Shown: in pieces, positions 1 through 7,843 of the stretch
Numbering within the stretch: position 1 is the stretch's first letter
Layout of the letters: each line of letters starts with the position of its first letter
Assembly (NCBI GenBank): GCA_900543945.1
Contig: UQTN01000030.1
Span: forward strand, 1 to 19,362
Direction of reading: 5' to 3'
DNA: 19,362 nt
Source: an uncultured Collinsella sp.
GTDB lineage: Bacteria > Actinomycetota > Coriobacteriia > Coriobacteriales > Coriobacteriaceae
Notes under the pieces: model-generated
What the model was told of the DNA's origin: nothing
Databases searched by the model: none
What the model saw: only the letters and a program-made list of their open reading frames with translations
Made by a program: the position numbers and the translations under genes

Positions 1-41
1 TCGTTCGGCCAGACGCGCCGCCGCTGTTTGTGTTTGTGCCG

Positions 42-47
42 TATAAT
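42..47 (+). promoter_or_regulatory. probable hisS -10 box
   Basis: A perfect TATAAT lies 42 bases upstream of the hisS ATG. No convincing -35 hexamer is visible 16-18 bases further upstream, so the assignment rests on the -10 match and its position. The stretch from base 1 to the start codon holds no other gene. Confidence 0.5.
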
Positions 48-89
48 GTCCACTACCTATGACGCGATACAAAAGAAAGGTGTTTGCCC

Positions 90-1403
90 ATGCAGGCACA
101 GAAGGCGGAGGGAACCCGCGACCTTATCGGCGCCGAGATGCGCGCCTGGCAAAAGATGCAGCAGATTGCGGCCGGCGTGTTCGAGCCGTTTGGTTTTAAG
201 CCCATCGAGACGCCCGCGATCGAGCAGGTGGACGTGTTTGTCCACGGTATCGGCCAGTCGACCGACGTCGTGCGCAAGGAGATGTTCCGCGTGTTTAGCG
301 GCGCCAACCTGGAGCGCGTCTTTACCGAAGGCACCGACACCAAGCTTAAGCCCAAGCAGCGCTTGGCGCTTCGCCCCGAGGGCACGGCCGGTGTGGTGCG
401 CGCCGTCGTGGAGAACAACCTGGTGCCCCAGGGCTCCACGCCGTTTAAGGCTTACTACGCCGAGGCCATGTTCCGCGGCGAGCGTCCCCAGAAGGGCCGC
501 CTGCGCCAGTTCCATCAGGTGGGCATCGAGTGGCTCGGCGCTCCCGATCCGGCGGCAGACGCCGAGTGCATCATCATGCTCATGGAGTTCTACAAGCGCC
601 TGGGCTTCGATCTTTCTAAGCTCCGCCTGCTTATTAACTCAATGGGCGATGCCCAGTGCCGTCCGGCATACCGCGAGCAGGTCAAGCAGTTTATCCTCGA
701 TCACGCCGACGAGATGTGTGATGAGTGCCGCGAGCGCGCCGAGCTCAACCCGCTGCGCGCCTTCGACTGCAAGAACGACCATTGCCGCGAGATCATGGCC
801 GACGCCCCGTTGATGGGCGACAACCTGTGCGACGAGTGTCGCGAGCACTACGAGCAGGTCAAGCGCTATCTGGATGCCGCCGGTATCGAGTATGTTGAGG
901 ATCCCACCCTGGTGCGCGGCCTGGACTACTACACCCGCACCGTCTTTGAGGTCGAGGCCCCTGGCGCCGGCGTCGGCTCCATCGGTGGCGGCGGCCGCTA
1001 CGACGGCCTGGTCGAGCTCGAGGGCGGCAAGCCCACGGCAGGCGTCGGCTTCGCTGTCGGTTTTGAGCGCGCCCTGCTGGCCCTGCAGGCCTTTGGCAGC
1101 GACCTGGGTGCGGAAGAAGTCCCGTGCGTCTACGTTGCTAACGCCGGCAAAGAGCTGCGTCAGAACGTCTTTACCATTACGCAGCAGCTTCGCGCCGCAG
1201 GGATTGTGACCGAGGCCGACTATCAGGGCCGTTCGCTCAAGGCCCAGTTTAAGCAGGCCGATAAGGTGGGCGCCAAGCTCATCCTGGTCCTGGGTGGCGA
1301 CGAGCTTGCCGCCGGCAAGGTCAAAGTGCGCGACATGGAGAGCCACGACGAGGTCCTCGTCGATCTGACCAACGTGGTCGAGGCGGTTCGCGAGCGCCTG
1401 TAG
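90..1403 (+). CDS. hisS: histidyl-tRNA synthetase
   Basis: Class II aminoacyl-tRNA synthetase that charges tRNA-His with histidine in the cytoplasm. The 437-residue product has the normal bacterial HisRS length. The N-terminus carries the typical KAEGTRDL block. Motif 2 appears as FRGERPQKGRLRQFHQ near residue 130. The histidine-specific LVRGLDYYTRTVFE loop follows near residue 273. Motif 3 ends in the AGVGFAVGFERALLAL region, and the C-terminal anticodon-binding domain follows. I chose ATG at 90 because AAAGG at 76-80 is well spaced for it; an in-frame TTG at 84 is the alternative. The gene stands alone, with its own -10 box upstream and a hairpin terminator downstream. In many Gram-positive bacteria hisS is directly followed by aspS. 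Here aspS is about 9 kb away on the same strand, with ppc, the lar genes and serB between. Confidence 0.97.
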   Translation: MQAQKAEGTRDLIGAEMRAWQKMQQIAAGVFEPFGFKPIETPAIEQVDVFVHGIGQSTDVVRKEMFRVFSGANLERVFTEGTDTKLKPKQRLALRPEGTAGVVRAVVENNLVPQGSTPFKAYYAEAMFRGERPQKGRLRQFHQVGIEWLGAPDPAADAECIIMLMEFYKRLGFDLSKLRLLINSMGDAQCRPAYREQVKQFILDHADEMCDECRERAELNPLRAFDCKNDHCREIMADAPLMGDNLCDECREHYEQVKRYLDAAGIEYVEDPTLVRGLDYYTRTVFEVEAPGAGVGSIGGGGRYDGLVELEGGKPTAGVGFAVGFERALLALQAFGSDLGAEEVPCVYVANAGKELRQNVFTITQQLRAAGIVTEADYQGRSLKAQFKQADKVGAKLILVLGGDELAAGKVKVRDMESHDEVLVDLTNVVEAVRERL

Positions 1404-1460
1404 CGCATCTTTTTGAGCTGCGGGCCTGCTAACGTGCCCTGCTCATGGAGAGCAATTGTT

Positions 1461-1499
1461 ACGGGGGTGTTTCGCATTTATGCGGAATGCCCCCGTTTG
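1461..1499 (+). terminator. hairpin terminator after hisS
   Basis: Bases 1461-1477 pair with 1480-1496 over 17 positions, three of them G-T pairs, with a very short TT turn. A short T run follows. It lies 57 bases after the hisS stop and before the ppc promoter, so it most likely ends the hisS transcript. The T tract is weak. Confidence 0.6.
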
Positions 1500-1610
1500 C
1501 ATATGCCGTTCACCGAGAAATACGACCATTTGGGGCAAAAACCCTTGCAATGCAGAAAATACTTTTGTGTGGTAAAGCGCAATCAGCTCCGAAAGTTTTT
1601 GCCGAGTGCC

Positions 1611-1616
1611 TATAAT
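1611..1616 (+). promoter_or_regulatory. probable ppc -10 box
   Basis: A perfect TATAAT lies 45 bases upstream of the proposed ppc GTG start. As with hisS, the -35 region is poor. Both boxes are preceded by a TGCC sequence, which may be a local promoter feature. Confidence 0.5.
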
Positions 1617-1660
1617 GGATACCGCATGTTACGTGCATAGAAGGAGGAATGGGAGGAAAC

Positions 1661-4474
1661 GTGGCTGAGAACCTAAGCAACCAGTCTGTACCCGAAGCCG
1701 CGGCGCGCGTCGCTGCCGTGGTCAACCGCCTCGTTAACCGAATCGGCTCGAATGCCGAGTCCAAGGAGCGTCTCGCCGAGATCGAGATCCCCGAGGAGCT
1801 GCGCGACAATCTGGCGCTGTTCTTGCGCCTGGAGCGCCGTGTGCTTAGCGAGTATGATCCCGAGATCGCGGACCTGTTCGACAAGATTTTGACAGCCGAG
1901 ATTGTGGCCAATGCCGGCAACCCCGGTAGCCGTGCTGCCGATGAGTCCGTCGACGAGCAGGGCGTGCCCACTGCCGACGAGCCCACCGCCGTGGCGTTTC
2001 GCGAAGTCGTCGATCTGATCGACAGCCTGCCGCTCGATAAACAGCAGGTTATCGTCCGCGCCTTTACGAGCTTCTTCCATCTGGCAAACCTGTCGGAGGA
2101 GAATTACCGTGTGGCGCAGCTGCGCGAGCGCGAGGCCGGTGCGTCGACCGATACCGAGGTCGATCCCGCCAACGAACTCACCGTCGCCTATCACCAGTTG
2201 GTAAACGAGATGGGTGTCGAGGGTGCCAACGAGCTGCTCGGCAAGCTTGAGTTCCACCCTGTCTTTACCGCACATCCCACCGAAGCCCGCCGCAAGGCCG
2301 TCGAGGGCAAGATTCGCCGTATCTCCAACCTGCTGGAGGAGCGTCCGCGTCTGGGCGGCTCCGACCTGGTGGAGAACGAGCGCCATATGCTGCAGGAGAT
2401 TGACGCCCTGGTGCGTACGAGCCCCATCGCGCTCAAGAAGCCCACGCCGGTCGAGGAAGCCGATACCATCATCGACATCTTCGATAACACGCTGTTCGAC
2501 GTCATTCCCGTCATCTATCGTCGTTTTGACGACTGGGTGCTGGGCGACAAGGCCGGTACCGTGCCGCCGCTGTGCCCGGCGTTCTTCCATCCCGGCAGCT
2601 GGATCGGTTCCGACCGCGACGGTAACCCCAACGTCACCGCCAAGGTGAGCCGTGAGGTCGCCGCCAAGTATTTCACCCATATGGTGCTCAAGCTCGAGGA
2701 CAAGTGCCGCCGCATCGGCCGCAACCTCACGCTCGAGGCCACCTACAGCAAGCCGTCTGCCGAGCTCATCAACCTGTGGAACCATCAGGTCGAGATGAGC
2801 ACCCAGTACACGGCACGCGCCGAGCTGATCTCCGAGCACGAGCCGCATCGCGCCGTCATGCTCGTCATGGCAGACCGACTCAACGCCACCGTCCGTCGCA
2901 TCACCGACACCATGTACCACAGCGCCGATGAGTTCCTGGAGGACCTGCGCGTCGTCCAGCGCTCGCTGGCCGCCTGCGGTGCCGTCCGTGCTGCCTACGG
3001 CCCGGTCCAGACCATCATCTGGCAGGTCGAGTCCTTCGGCTTCCATATGGTCGAGATGGAGTTCCGTCAGCACTCCGTGGTGCACGCCCGCGCCCTCAAG
3101 GATATCCACGAGAACGGTATCCATGGCGACCTGCAGCCCATGACGCGCGAAGTCATCGATACCTTCCGTGCCATCGGCTCCATCCAAAAGCGCTACGGCA
3201 AGAAGATGGCCCACCGCTACATCATCTCGTTTACCAAGAGCGCCCAGCATGTGGCCGACGTCTTTGAGCTTGCCCACCTGTCCTTTGCGCACGAGGAGGA
3301 TGTCCCCGAGCTCGACGTGATCCCGCTGTTCGAGCAGCTCGAGGACCTCGAGGGCTGCGTCGACGTGCTCGACCAGATGCTTACGCTGCCCGTGGTGCAA
3401 AAGCGCCTTGCCCAGACCGACCGCCGCATGGAGGTCATGCTGGGCTATTCCGACTCCTCCAAGGACGCCGGTCCTACCACGGCCATGCTCGCGCTGCACT
3501 CCGCGCAGGAGCGCATCGCCAAGTGGGCCGAGAAGAACGATATCGACCTGGTGCTCATGCACGGTCGCGGCGGTGCCGTGGGCCGTGGCGGCGGCCCGGC
3601 CAACAAGGCCGTGCTGGCGCAGCCCAAGGGCTCGGTCAACTGTTTCTTTAAGCTCACCGAGCAGGGCGAGGTCATCTTTGCCCGTTACGGCAACCGCACG
3701 CTGGCCCAGCGCCATGTTGAGTCCGTTGCCGCCGCAACGCTTTTGCAGTCGGCCCCGAGTGTCGAGAAGACCAACACCGAGACCACGCAGAAGTTCTGGG
3801 ATATGGCGGAGAAGCTCAACGCAGTAAGCCATGAGCGCTATCTGGACCTGCTGAACACCGAGGACTTTACACCGTGGTTCTCGACCGTGACGCCGCTGAC
3901 CGAGGTCGGTCTGCTGCCGATCGGCTCGCGTCCCGCCAAGCGCGGCCTGGGCGCCAAGTCGCTCGACGACCTGCGTACCATTCCGTGGATCTTCAGCTGG
4001 AGCCAGGCGCGCATCAATCTGGCCGCTTGGTACGGCCTGGGTACTGCCTGCGAGCAGCTTGGCGACCTTGATCAGCTCAAGGCTGCCTACCAGGAGTGGC
4101 CGTTCTTCCGCACCTTTATCGACAACATCGAGATGTCGATCGCCAAGACCGACCAGCGCATTGCCAAGATGTACCTGCACCTGGGCGATCGCCAGGATCT
4201 GTCCGAGAAGGTCTTCACCGAGATGCAGCTCACCCGTAAGTGGGTCCTTGCCATCGTCGGTGACGAGTGGCCGCTACAGCGCCGCCGCGTGCTTGGCTGC
4301 GCTGTCAGCGTGCGCAACCCCTATGTCGACGCCCTGTCCATCGCACAGGTCCGCGCCCTTCGCGAGGTGCGTATGAACCAGGACCAGATGGCCGAGGAGA
4401 AGAAGGCCGAGTACATGAGCCTGATTCTTTCGACTGTGACCGGCGTCTCGGCAGGATTGCAAAACACGGGGTAA
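1661..4474 (+). CDS. ppc: phosphoenolpyruvate carboxylase
   Basis: Carboxylates phosphoenolpyruvate with bicarbonate to oxaloacetate, the anaplerotic entry to the C4 acids. The product is 937 residues, normal for bacterial PEPC. The family blocks appear in order. The catalytic His205 lies in FTAHPTEARRK. A phosphate-binding block reads SWIGSDRDGNP. Further on are LGYSDSSKDAG, the mobile glycine loop HGRGGAVGRGGGP, and the WIFSWSQAR block. The protein ends in the conserved QNTG needed at the active site. I prefer GTG at 1661, preceded by GGGAGG at 1651-1656, over ATG at 1649, which has AAGGAGG only one base upstream. The gene is monocistronic in appearance: it has its own TATAAT box and ends before a large palindrome. 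It is intact with all key motifs, so it should be active. Confidence 0.97.
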   Translation: MAENLSNQSVPEAAARVAAVVNRLVNRIGSNAESKERLAEIEIPEELRDNLALFLRLERRVLSEYDPEIADLFDKILTAEIVANAGNPGSRAADESVDEQGVPTADEPTAVAFREVVDLIDSLPLDKQQVIVRAFTSFFHLANLSEENYRVAQLREREAGASTDTEVDPANELTVAYHQLVNEMGVEGANELLGKLEFHPVFTAHPTEARRKAVEGKIRRISNLLEERPRLGGSDLVENERHMLQEIDALVRTSPIALKKPTPVEEADTIIDIFDNTLFDVIPVIYRRFDDWVLGDKAGTVPPLCPAFFHPGSWIGSDRDGNPNVTAKVSREVAAKYFTHMVLKLEDKCRRIGRNLTLEATYSKPSAELINLWNHQVEMSTQYTARAELISEHEPHRAVMLVMADRLNATVRRITDTMYHSADEFLEDLRVVQRSLAACGAVRAAYGPVQTIIWQVESFGFHMVEMEFRQHSVVHARALKDIHENGIHGDLQPMTREVIDTFRAIGSIQKRYGKKMAHRYIISFTKSAQHVADVFELAHLSFAHEEDVPELDVIPLFEQLEDLEGCVDVLDQMLTLPVVQKRLAQTDRRMEVMLGYSDSSKDAGPTTAMLALHSAQERIAKWAEKNDIDLVLMHGRGGAVGRGGGPANKAVLAQPKGSVNCFFKLTEQGEVIFARYGNRTLAQRHVESVAAATLLQSAPSVEKTNTETTQKFWDMAEKLNAVSHERYLDLLNTEDFTPWFSTVTPLTEVGLLPIGSRPAKRGLGAKSLDDLRTIPWIFSWSQARINLAAWYGLGTACEQLGDLDQLKAAYQEWPFFRTFIDNIEMSIAKTDQRIAKMYLHLGDRQDLSEKVFTEMQLTRKWVLAIVGDEWPLQRRRVLGCAVSVRNPYVDALSIAQVRALREVRMNQDQMAEEKKAEYMSLILSTVTGVSAGLQNTG

Positions 4475-4499
4475 TCGATAGCCCTGTAGTCGCCGTCCA

Positions 4500-4624
4500 G
4501 ACCCGCCGCATGTTTACTTCCCGGCGCGTCCTCGGACATGCAAGAAGCCCTCGCTGCGCACTTCGTGCGGCGAGGGCTTCTTGCGTCCTGCGGAATGCGT
4601 CGGGAAGTAAACATGCAGCGGGTC
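4500..4624. repeat. 125-nt palindromic element, copy 1
   Basis: Outer arms 4500-4526 and 4598-4624 are complementary at 25 of 27 positions, plus one G-T pair. An inner hairpin (4540-4561 with 4565-4584) has a TTC loop and a 2-base TG bulge. Between the two stems the left side reads GTCCTCGGACAT and the right side GTCCTGCGGAAT, each able to form a small side hairpin. A second copy at 7022-7146 has the same length and core but different stem sequences. Copy 1 lies between ppc and larA, and its inner stem could act as a terminator. Short reading frames across it on both strands are by-products of the palindrome. Confidence 0.9.
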
Positions 4625-4941
4625 CTGCGATGTCCGGTCTTCGGCGGATTATTGCTGGGAAAAAGATGGTGCGCTTCGCGCATTTTGGATGGGGCCTGTC
4701 CCGGCGGCGCGTTTGGCGCTTCGCGCCTCGCGTCTTATCGATTGGGATTGAGATACATTTGGCGCTTCTCGCCTTACGACTGTAGCGGCCGCGGTCCTGT
4801 TTGGGATCGCGGTCGTTTTGTTGTGGGTCAAATATGAACGTTGTGTTAATGAGTCGGTAGACGGTGGTGTTTTTCGGTGAGCGGCGTATCCTTCCAACGG
4901 TTTATCTAGTGTGTCAGTTGAAAGGAAGAGGGCGCTCGTCA
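4625..4941. other. non-coding leader region upstream of larA
   Basis: I see no credible gene in these 317 bases. They hold three small TTC-loop hairpins with starts 45-46 bases apart (4670-4682, 4715-4727, 4761-4773) and a larger GC-rich hairpin (4787-4814). I could not place a convincing promoter for larA. The region just before the start codon carries the larA ribosome binding site. Confidence 0.6.
4787..4820 (+). terminator. hairpin with T-rich tail upstream of larA
   Basis: The stem GGCCGCGGTCC pairs with 4804-4814 over 11 positions, including G-T pairs, around the loop TGTTTG. TCGTTTTG follows. It could be a Rho-independent terminator for read-through from ppc, or an attenuator if the larA promoter lies further upstream. 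The sequence alone does not decide between these. Confidence 0.4.
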
Positions 4942-6219
4942 TTGTTTGAATGTGAACTGCCGTTTGACCACAAGACGTTGCATCTGGAACTCGAGGATAA
5001 GAACTTCGCGGGTGTGATGGAAGGTCATCAAAACGAGTTTAAGGCCACGAAATCGCAGGAAGAGCTGGTGGAGGAGTCGCTTGCCAACCCTTACGGCTCG
5101 CCTTCGCTCGAGGAGCTTTGTGCTGGCAAGAAGGATATTGTCATCATTAGCTCCGACCACACGCGTCCCGTTCCCTCGCGTGTGACGATGCCTATTCTGC
5201 TGCATCACATCCATTCCGCTGCGCCTGAGGCTCGCGTGCGTATTTTGGTTGCTACGGGTATGCACCGTCCGTCGACGCACGAGGAGCTCGTCAACAAGTA
5301 CGGCGAGGAGATCGTTGCCAACGAAGAAATCGTTATGCACGTCGCGACTGACGACAGCATGATGAAAAAGATCGGCACCCTGCCTTCTGGTGGCGAGTGC
5401 ATCATCAACAAGATTGCGGCCGATTGCGATCTGCTGCTTGCCGAGGGCTTTATTGAGCCGCACTTCTTTGCCGGTTTCTCTGGTAGCCGCAAGTCCGTCC
5501 TGCCTGGCATCGCCAGCTACAAGACCATCATGTACAACCACAACGGTCAGTTTGTGAACGATTCCCACTCGCGTGCCGGCAACCTGTGCCACAACCACGT
5601 GAGCGAGGACATGTTTGCCGCCGCCGAGATGGCTCACCTTGCCTTTGTGCTCAACGTGGTGCTCAACGGCAAGCACGAGGTCATTGGCTCCTTTGCCGGC
5701 GACATCCACAAGGCGCACGAGGCTGGCTGCGAGTTCGTGAAGAGCCTTGCCGGCGTTGAGCCCGTCGAGTGCGAGATCGCCATTACCACTAACGGCGGCT
5801 ACCCCCTCGATCAGAACATCTATCAGGCTGTGAAGGGCATGTGCGCTGCCGAGGCCACGCTTCCCGAGGGCGGCGTGATCATCGACGTCGCCGGTTGTGC
5901 CGACGGTCACGGCGGCGAGGGCTTCTATCACAACATCGCCGACAACGATCCGGCAGAGTTTGAGCGCGCCTGTATCGATCGTCCTAAGGACGAGACCCTG
6001 CCCGATCAGTGGACGAGCCAGATCTTTGCCCGCATCCTGGCGCATCACCCCGTGATCATGGTCACCGACCTGTGCGATCACCAGATGCTCAAGGATATGC
6101 ACATGACGCCGGTCAACACTATCGAGGAAGCGCTCAAGCTCGCCTTTGAGATGAAGGGTGCCGATGCCAAGGTCGCCGTCATCCCCGATGGCCTGGGTGT
6201 TGTTGTCGCACAGCACTAG
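4942..6219 (+). CDS. larA: lactate racemase, nickel-pincer cofactor enzyme
   Basis: Interconverts L- and D-lactate, or a related 2-hydroxy acid, using the nickel-pincer nucleotide cofactor in the cytoplasm. Counting from TTG at 4942 gives 425 residues. The residues known as catalytic or cofactor-binding in Lactiplantibacillus plantarum LarA fall at the same numbers: Arg75 (SSDHTRPVP), His108 (ATGMHRP), His174 (IEPHFFAGFSG), Lys184 (SRKSVLPG, which anchors the cofactor), His200 (YNHN), Gln295 and Lys298 (QAVKG). This exact register supports the TTG start, which has AGGAAGAGGG upstream. In-frame GTG codons at 4864 and 4909 would only add an unrelated extension. The next gene, an aquaporin-like channel, follows after 49 bases and is probably co-transcribed. 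Lactate is the most likely substrate, although other LarA homologues act on different 2-hydroxy acids. Confidence 0.93.
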   Translation: MFECELPFDHKTLHLELEDKNFAGVMEGHQNEFKATKSQEELVEESLANPYGSPSLEELCAGKKDIVIISSDHTRPVPSRVTMPILLHHIHSAAPEARVRILVATGMHRPSTHEELVNKYGEEIVANEEIVMHVATDDSMMKKIGTLPSGGECIINKIAADCDLLLAEGFIEPHFFAGFSGSRKSVLPGIASYKTIMYNHNGQFVNDSHSRAGNLCHNHVSEDMFAAAEMAHLAFVLNVVLNGKHEVIGSFAGDIHKAHEAGCEFVKSLAGVEPVECEIAITTNGGYPLDQNIYQAVKGMCAAEATLPEGGVIIDVAGCADGHGGEGFYHNIADNDPAEFERACIDRPKDETLPDQWTSQIFARILAHHPVIMVTDLCDHQMLKDMHMTPVNTIEEALKLAFEMKGADAKVAVIPDGLGVVVAQH

Positions 6220-6268
6220 TGCGCGGCTTAAACGAATCGTTTATAACCGACAAGAAAGATAAGGTTTT

Positions 6269-7000
6269 ATGCTTACCAAACTCCTCTGCGAATTCGGCGC
6301 AACGGCCCTCATGATCGTCTTTGGCGTGGGTGTTCACTGCGATACCGTGCTCAAGGGCACCAAGTATCAGGGCTCCGGCCATATGTTTGCCATCACCACC
6401 TGGTCCTTTGGCATCTCGGTCTGCCTGTTTGTCTTTGGCGGCGCCGTGTGCATGAACCCGGCTATGGTGCTTGCCCAGTGCATCGTCGGCTTGGTGCCGT
6501 GGGGCAACTGCATCCCCTTTATGCTTGCCGATATGCTCGGCGGCTTTGTGGGTGCCGTAATCGCTTGGTTTATGTATGCCGATGAGTTCAAGGCTTCCGA
6601 GGGCGTCGTCGACCCCATTGCCCAGCGCAACATCTTCTCGACCAACCCCACCACCGAGGGCACGAACTATGCTCGTAACTTCTTCTGCGAGGCTATCTGC
6701 ACCTTCGTGTTCATCAGCGCCATCCTTGCTGCCGCTAGCCGCGCCGGCGAGAACGTTCTGATGCTCGCAATCTGCGTCGGCCTGATCGTTTGGGCTGTCG
6801 GCATGGGCATGGGCGGCATCACCGGCTTCGCCATGAACCAGGCTCGTGACCTTGGTCCTCGCATGGCCTATCAGGTGCTGCCGATCAAGAACAAGGCTGA
6901 CAACAACTGGAAGTACGGTCTGCTCGTTCCTGGCATCGCGCCGTTTGTCGGTGCTATTGTGGCCGCGCTGTTTGTGCATGGTTTCTTGGGCATGTTCTAG
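6269..7000 (+). CDS. larD: aquaglyceroporin-family channel, probable lactate channel
   Basis: Major intrinsic protein (aquaporin/GlpF family) of 243 residues with about six predicted membrane helices. In L. plantarum the lar operon includes a channel of this family (LarD) that passes lactic acid, and the position directly after larA suggests the same role. The first pore motif is intact (NPA at 63-65). The second is NQA at 190-192, a Pro-to-Gln change explained by one base (CAG at 6839-6841). The following Arg193-Asp194 and LGPR are kept. The Asp is typical of glycerol-type rather than strict water channels. The ribosome binding site (AAGG a few bases before ATG) is modest. Transcription probably ends in the palindrome at 7022-7146, whose inner stem is followed by five T. 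The family is certain; the substrate is inferred. Confidence 0.85.
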   Translation: MLTKLLCEFGATALMIVFGVGVHCDTVLKGTKYQGSGHMFAITTWSFGISVCLFVFGGAVCMNPAMVLAQCIVGLVPWGNCIPFMLADMLGGFVGAVIAWFMYADEFKASEGVVDPIAQRNIFSTNPTTEGTNYARNFFCEAICTFVFISAILAAASRAGENVLMLAICVGLIVWAVGMGMGGITGFAMNQARDLGPRMAYQVLPIKNKADNNWKYGLLVPGIAPFVGAIVAALFVHGFLGMF

Positions 7001-7021
7001 TCCAAGGCTACATAGTTGTCC

Positions 7022-7146
7022 GCTGGCCGCATGGGGTAACTTCCCAGCGCGTCCTCGGACATGCAAAAAGGCTCGCTGCGCACTTCGTGCGGCGAGCCTT
7101 TTTGCGTCCTGCGGAATGCGCTGGGAAGTTACCCCATGCGGCCAGC
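7022..7146. repeat. 125-nt palindromic element, copy 2, with embedded bidirectional terminator
   Basis: Outer arms 7022-7049 and 7119-7146 are perfectly complementary over 28 bp. The inner hairpin (7063-7083 with 7087-7105) has the same TTC loop and TG bulge as copy 1. It is bounded by AAAAA on the left and TTTTT on the right, so it can serve as a terminator in both directions. It lies 22 bases after the larD stop and before the end of the convergent tetR gene. The core sequences flanking the inner stem match copy 1 at 4500-4624, whereas the outer and inner arms differ in a compensated way. Confidence 0.92.
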
Positions 7147-7301
7147 TGCGGGATTTTATTTGCGTTGGAACAAGCAACCCAAATATATATCTGAAATTGG
7201 ATGGGAGGGGCTTGTTGCTGTTGGAGGCGTTGAAGTGCGAGTGACACTTTGGGATGCGTGGTGCCCTGGGTTGGGGCGATGCTTTGGGATGAGCTTTTTA
7301 C

Positions 7302-7841
7302 TTAGCTAAAGAGGGGCTTTATGGCCGAGAGGTAGTCTTTGGCGACGTCGGCCTTATCTGCTTGGAAGTTGTGCCAGGCCCACCATTGGACCATTCCTAC
7401 GAAGCTTGAGGCTATGTGGTGTAGCAGGAAGCTGCGGTCCATGGTGGCGGCGGGGCCGTTTGGGTCGGTAGGGACGGTTTCGGCCGCGCGCGACAGGATG
7501 GTCTTGCGGAGGCAGTCGGCGAAGACGCGTGAGCCGGCGCCGGCTACGAGGGCTCGTACGCCCTGGCGGCGTTCCCAGAGGTTGTTGAGGATATGCTCGA
7601 CTTGTACGAGCGGGTCATCGAGCGGTGTGCCATCGTCGTCGAGGGCGTGGGTGCAGATGTCGCTCACGAGTTCGGACAGTAGGTCATCTTTGCTCTTGAA
7701 GAGGCCATAGAACGTGGCCCGACCCACATGGGCGCGAGCGATGATGTCGCCGACGGTGATCTTGCCGTAGTCCTCTTCGCGCAGCAGTTCGGAGAACGCC
7801 GCGACGATGGCGGCGCGGCTTTTTGCCTTGCGGGCATCCAT
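7302..7841 (-). CDS. TetR/AcrR-family transcriptional regulator
   Basis: A DNA-binding repressor of 179 residues. The N-terminal helix-turn-helix (about residues 9-52) reads RAAIVAAFSELL, then KITVGDIIARAHVGRATFY, the typical TetR recognition region. The C-terminal half contains a conserved LLHHIASSFVGMVQWWAW segment, as in regulators with a DhaS-like C-terminal domain. The start at 7841 is only 2 bases after the larC stop, with no strong ribosome binding site, so translation is probably coupled to larC. Reading on upstream to 7889 would only run into larC. As the last gene of the leftward larB-larC unit it most likely controls the lar genes, perhaps through the inverted repeat before larB. 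The ligand is unknown; lactate or nickel would be reasonable guesses. Confidence 0.88.
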   Translation of the reverse strand: MDARKAKSRAAIVAAFSELLREEDYGKITVGDIIARAHVGRATFYGLFKSKDDLLSELVSDICTHALDDDGTPLDDPLVQVEHILNNLWERRQGVRALVAGAGSRVFADCLRKTILSRAAETVPTDPNGPAATMDRSFLLHHIASSFVGMVQWWAWHNFQADKADVAKDYLSAIKPLFS

Positions 7842-7843
7842 GG

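Noticed and set aside
1673..4180. An 835-codon minus-strand open frame opposite ppc
   Set aside because: Mirror of the ppc codon pattern. The ppc frame has all PEPC motifs, while this one shows no recognisable domain.
4267..4785. Short Arg/Ala/Ser-rich frames on both strands across the palindromes (also near 7061-7247)
   Set aside because: They cross palindromic DNA, so similar peptides appear on both strands. They lack ribosome binding sites and known domains. They are by-products of the repeat and could easily be mis-annotated as small proteins.
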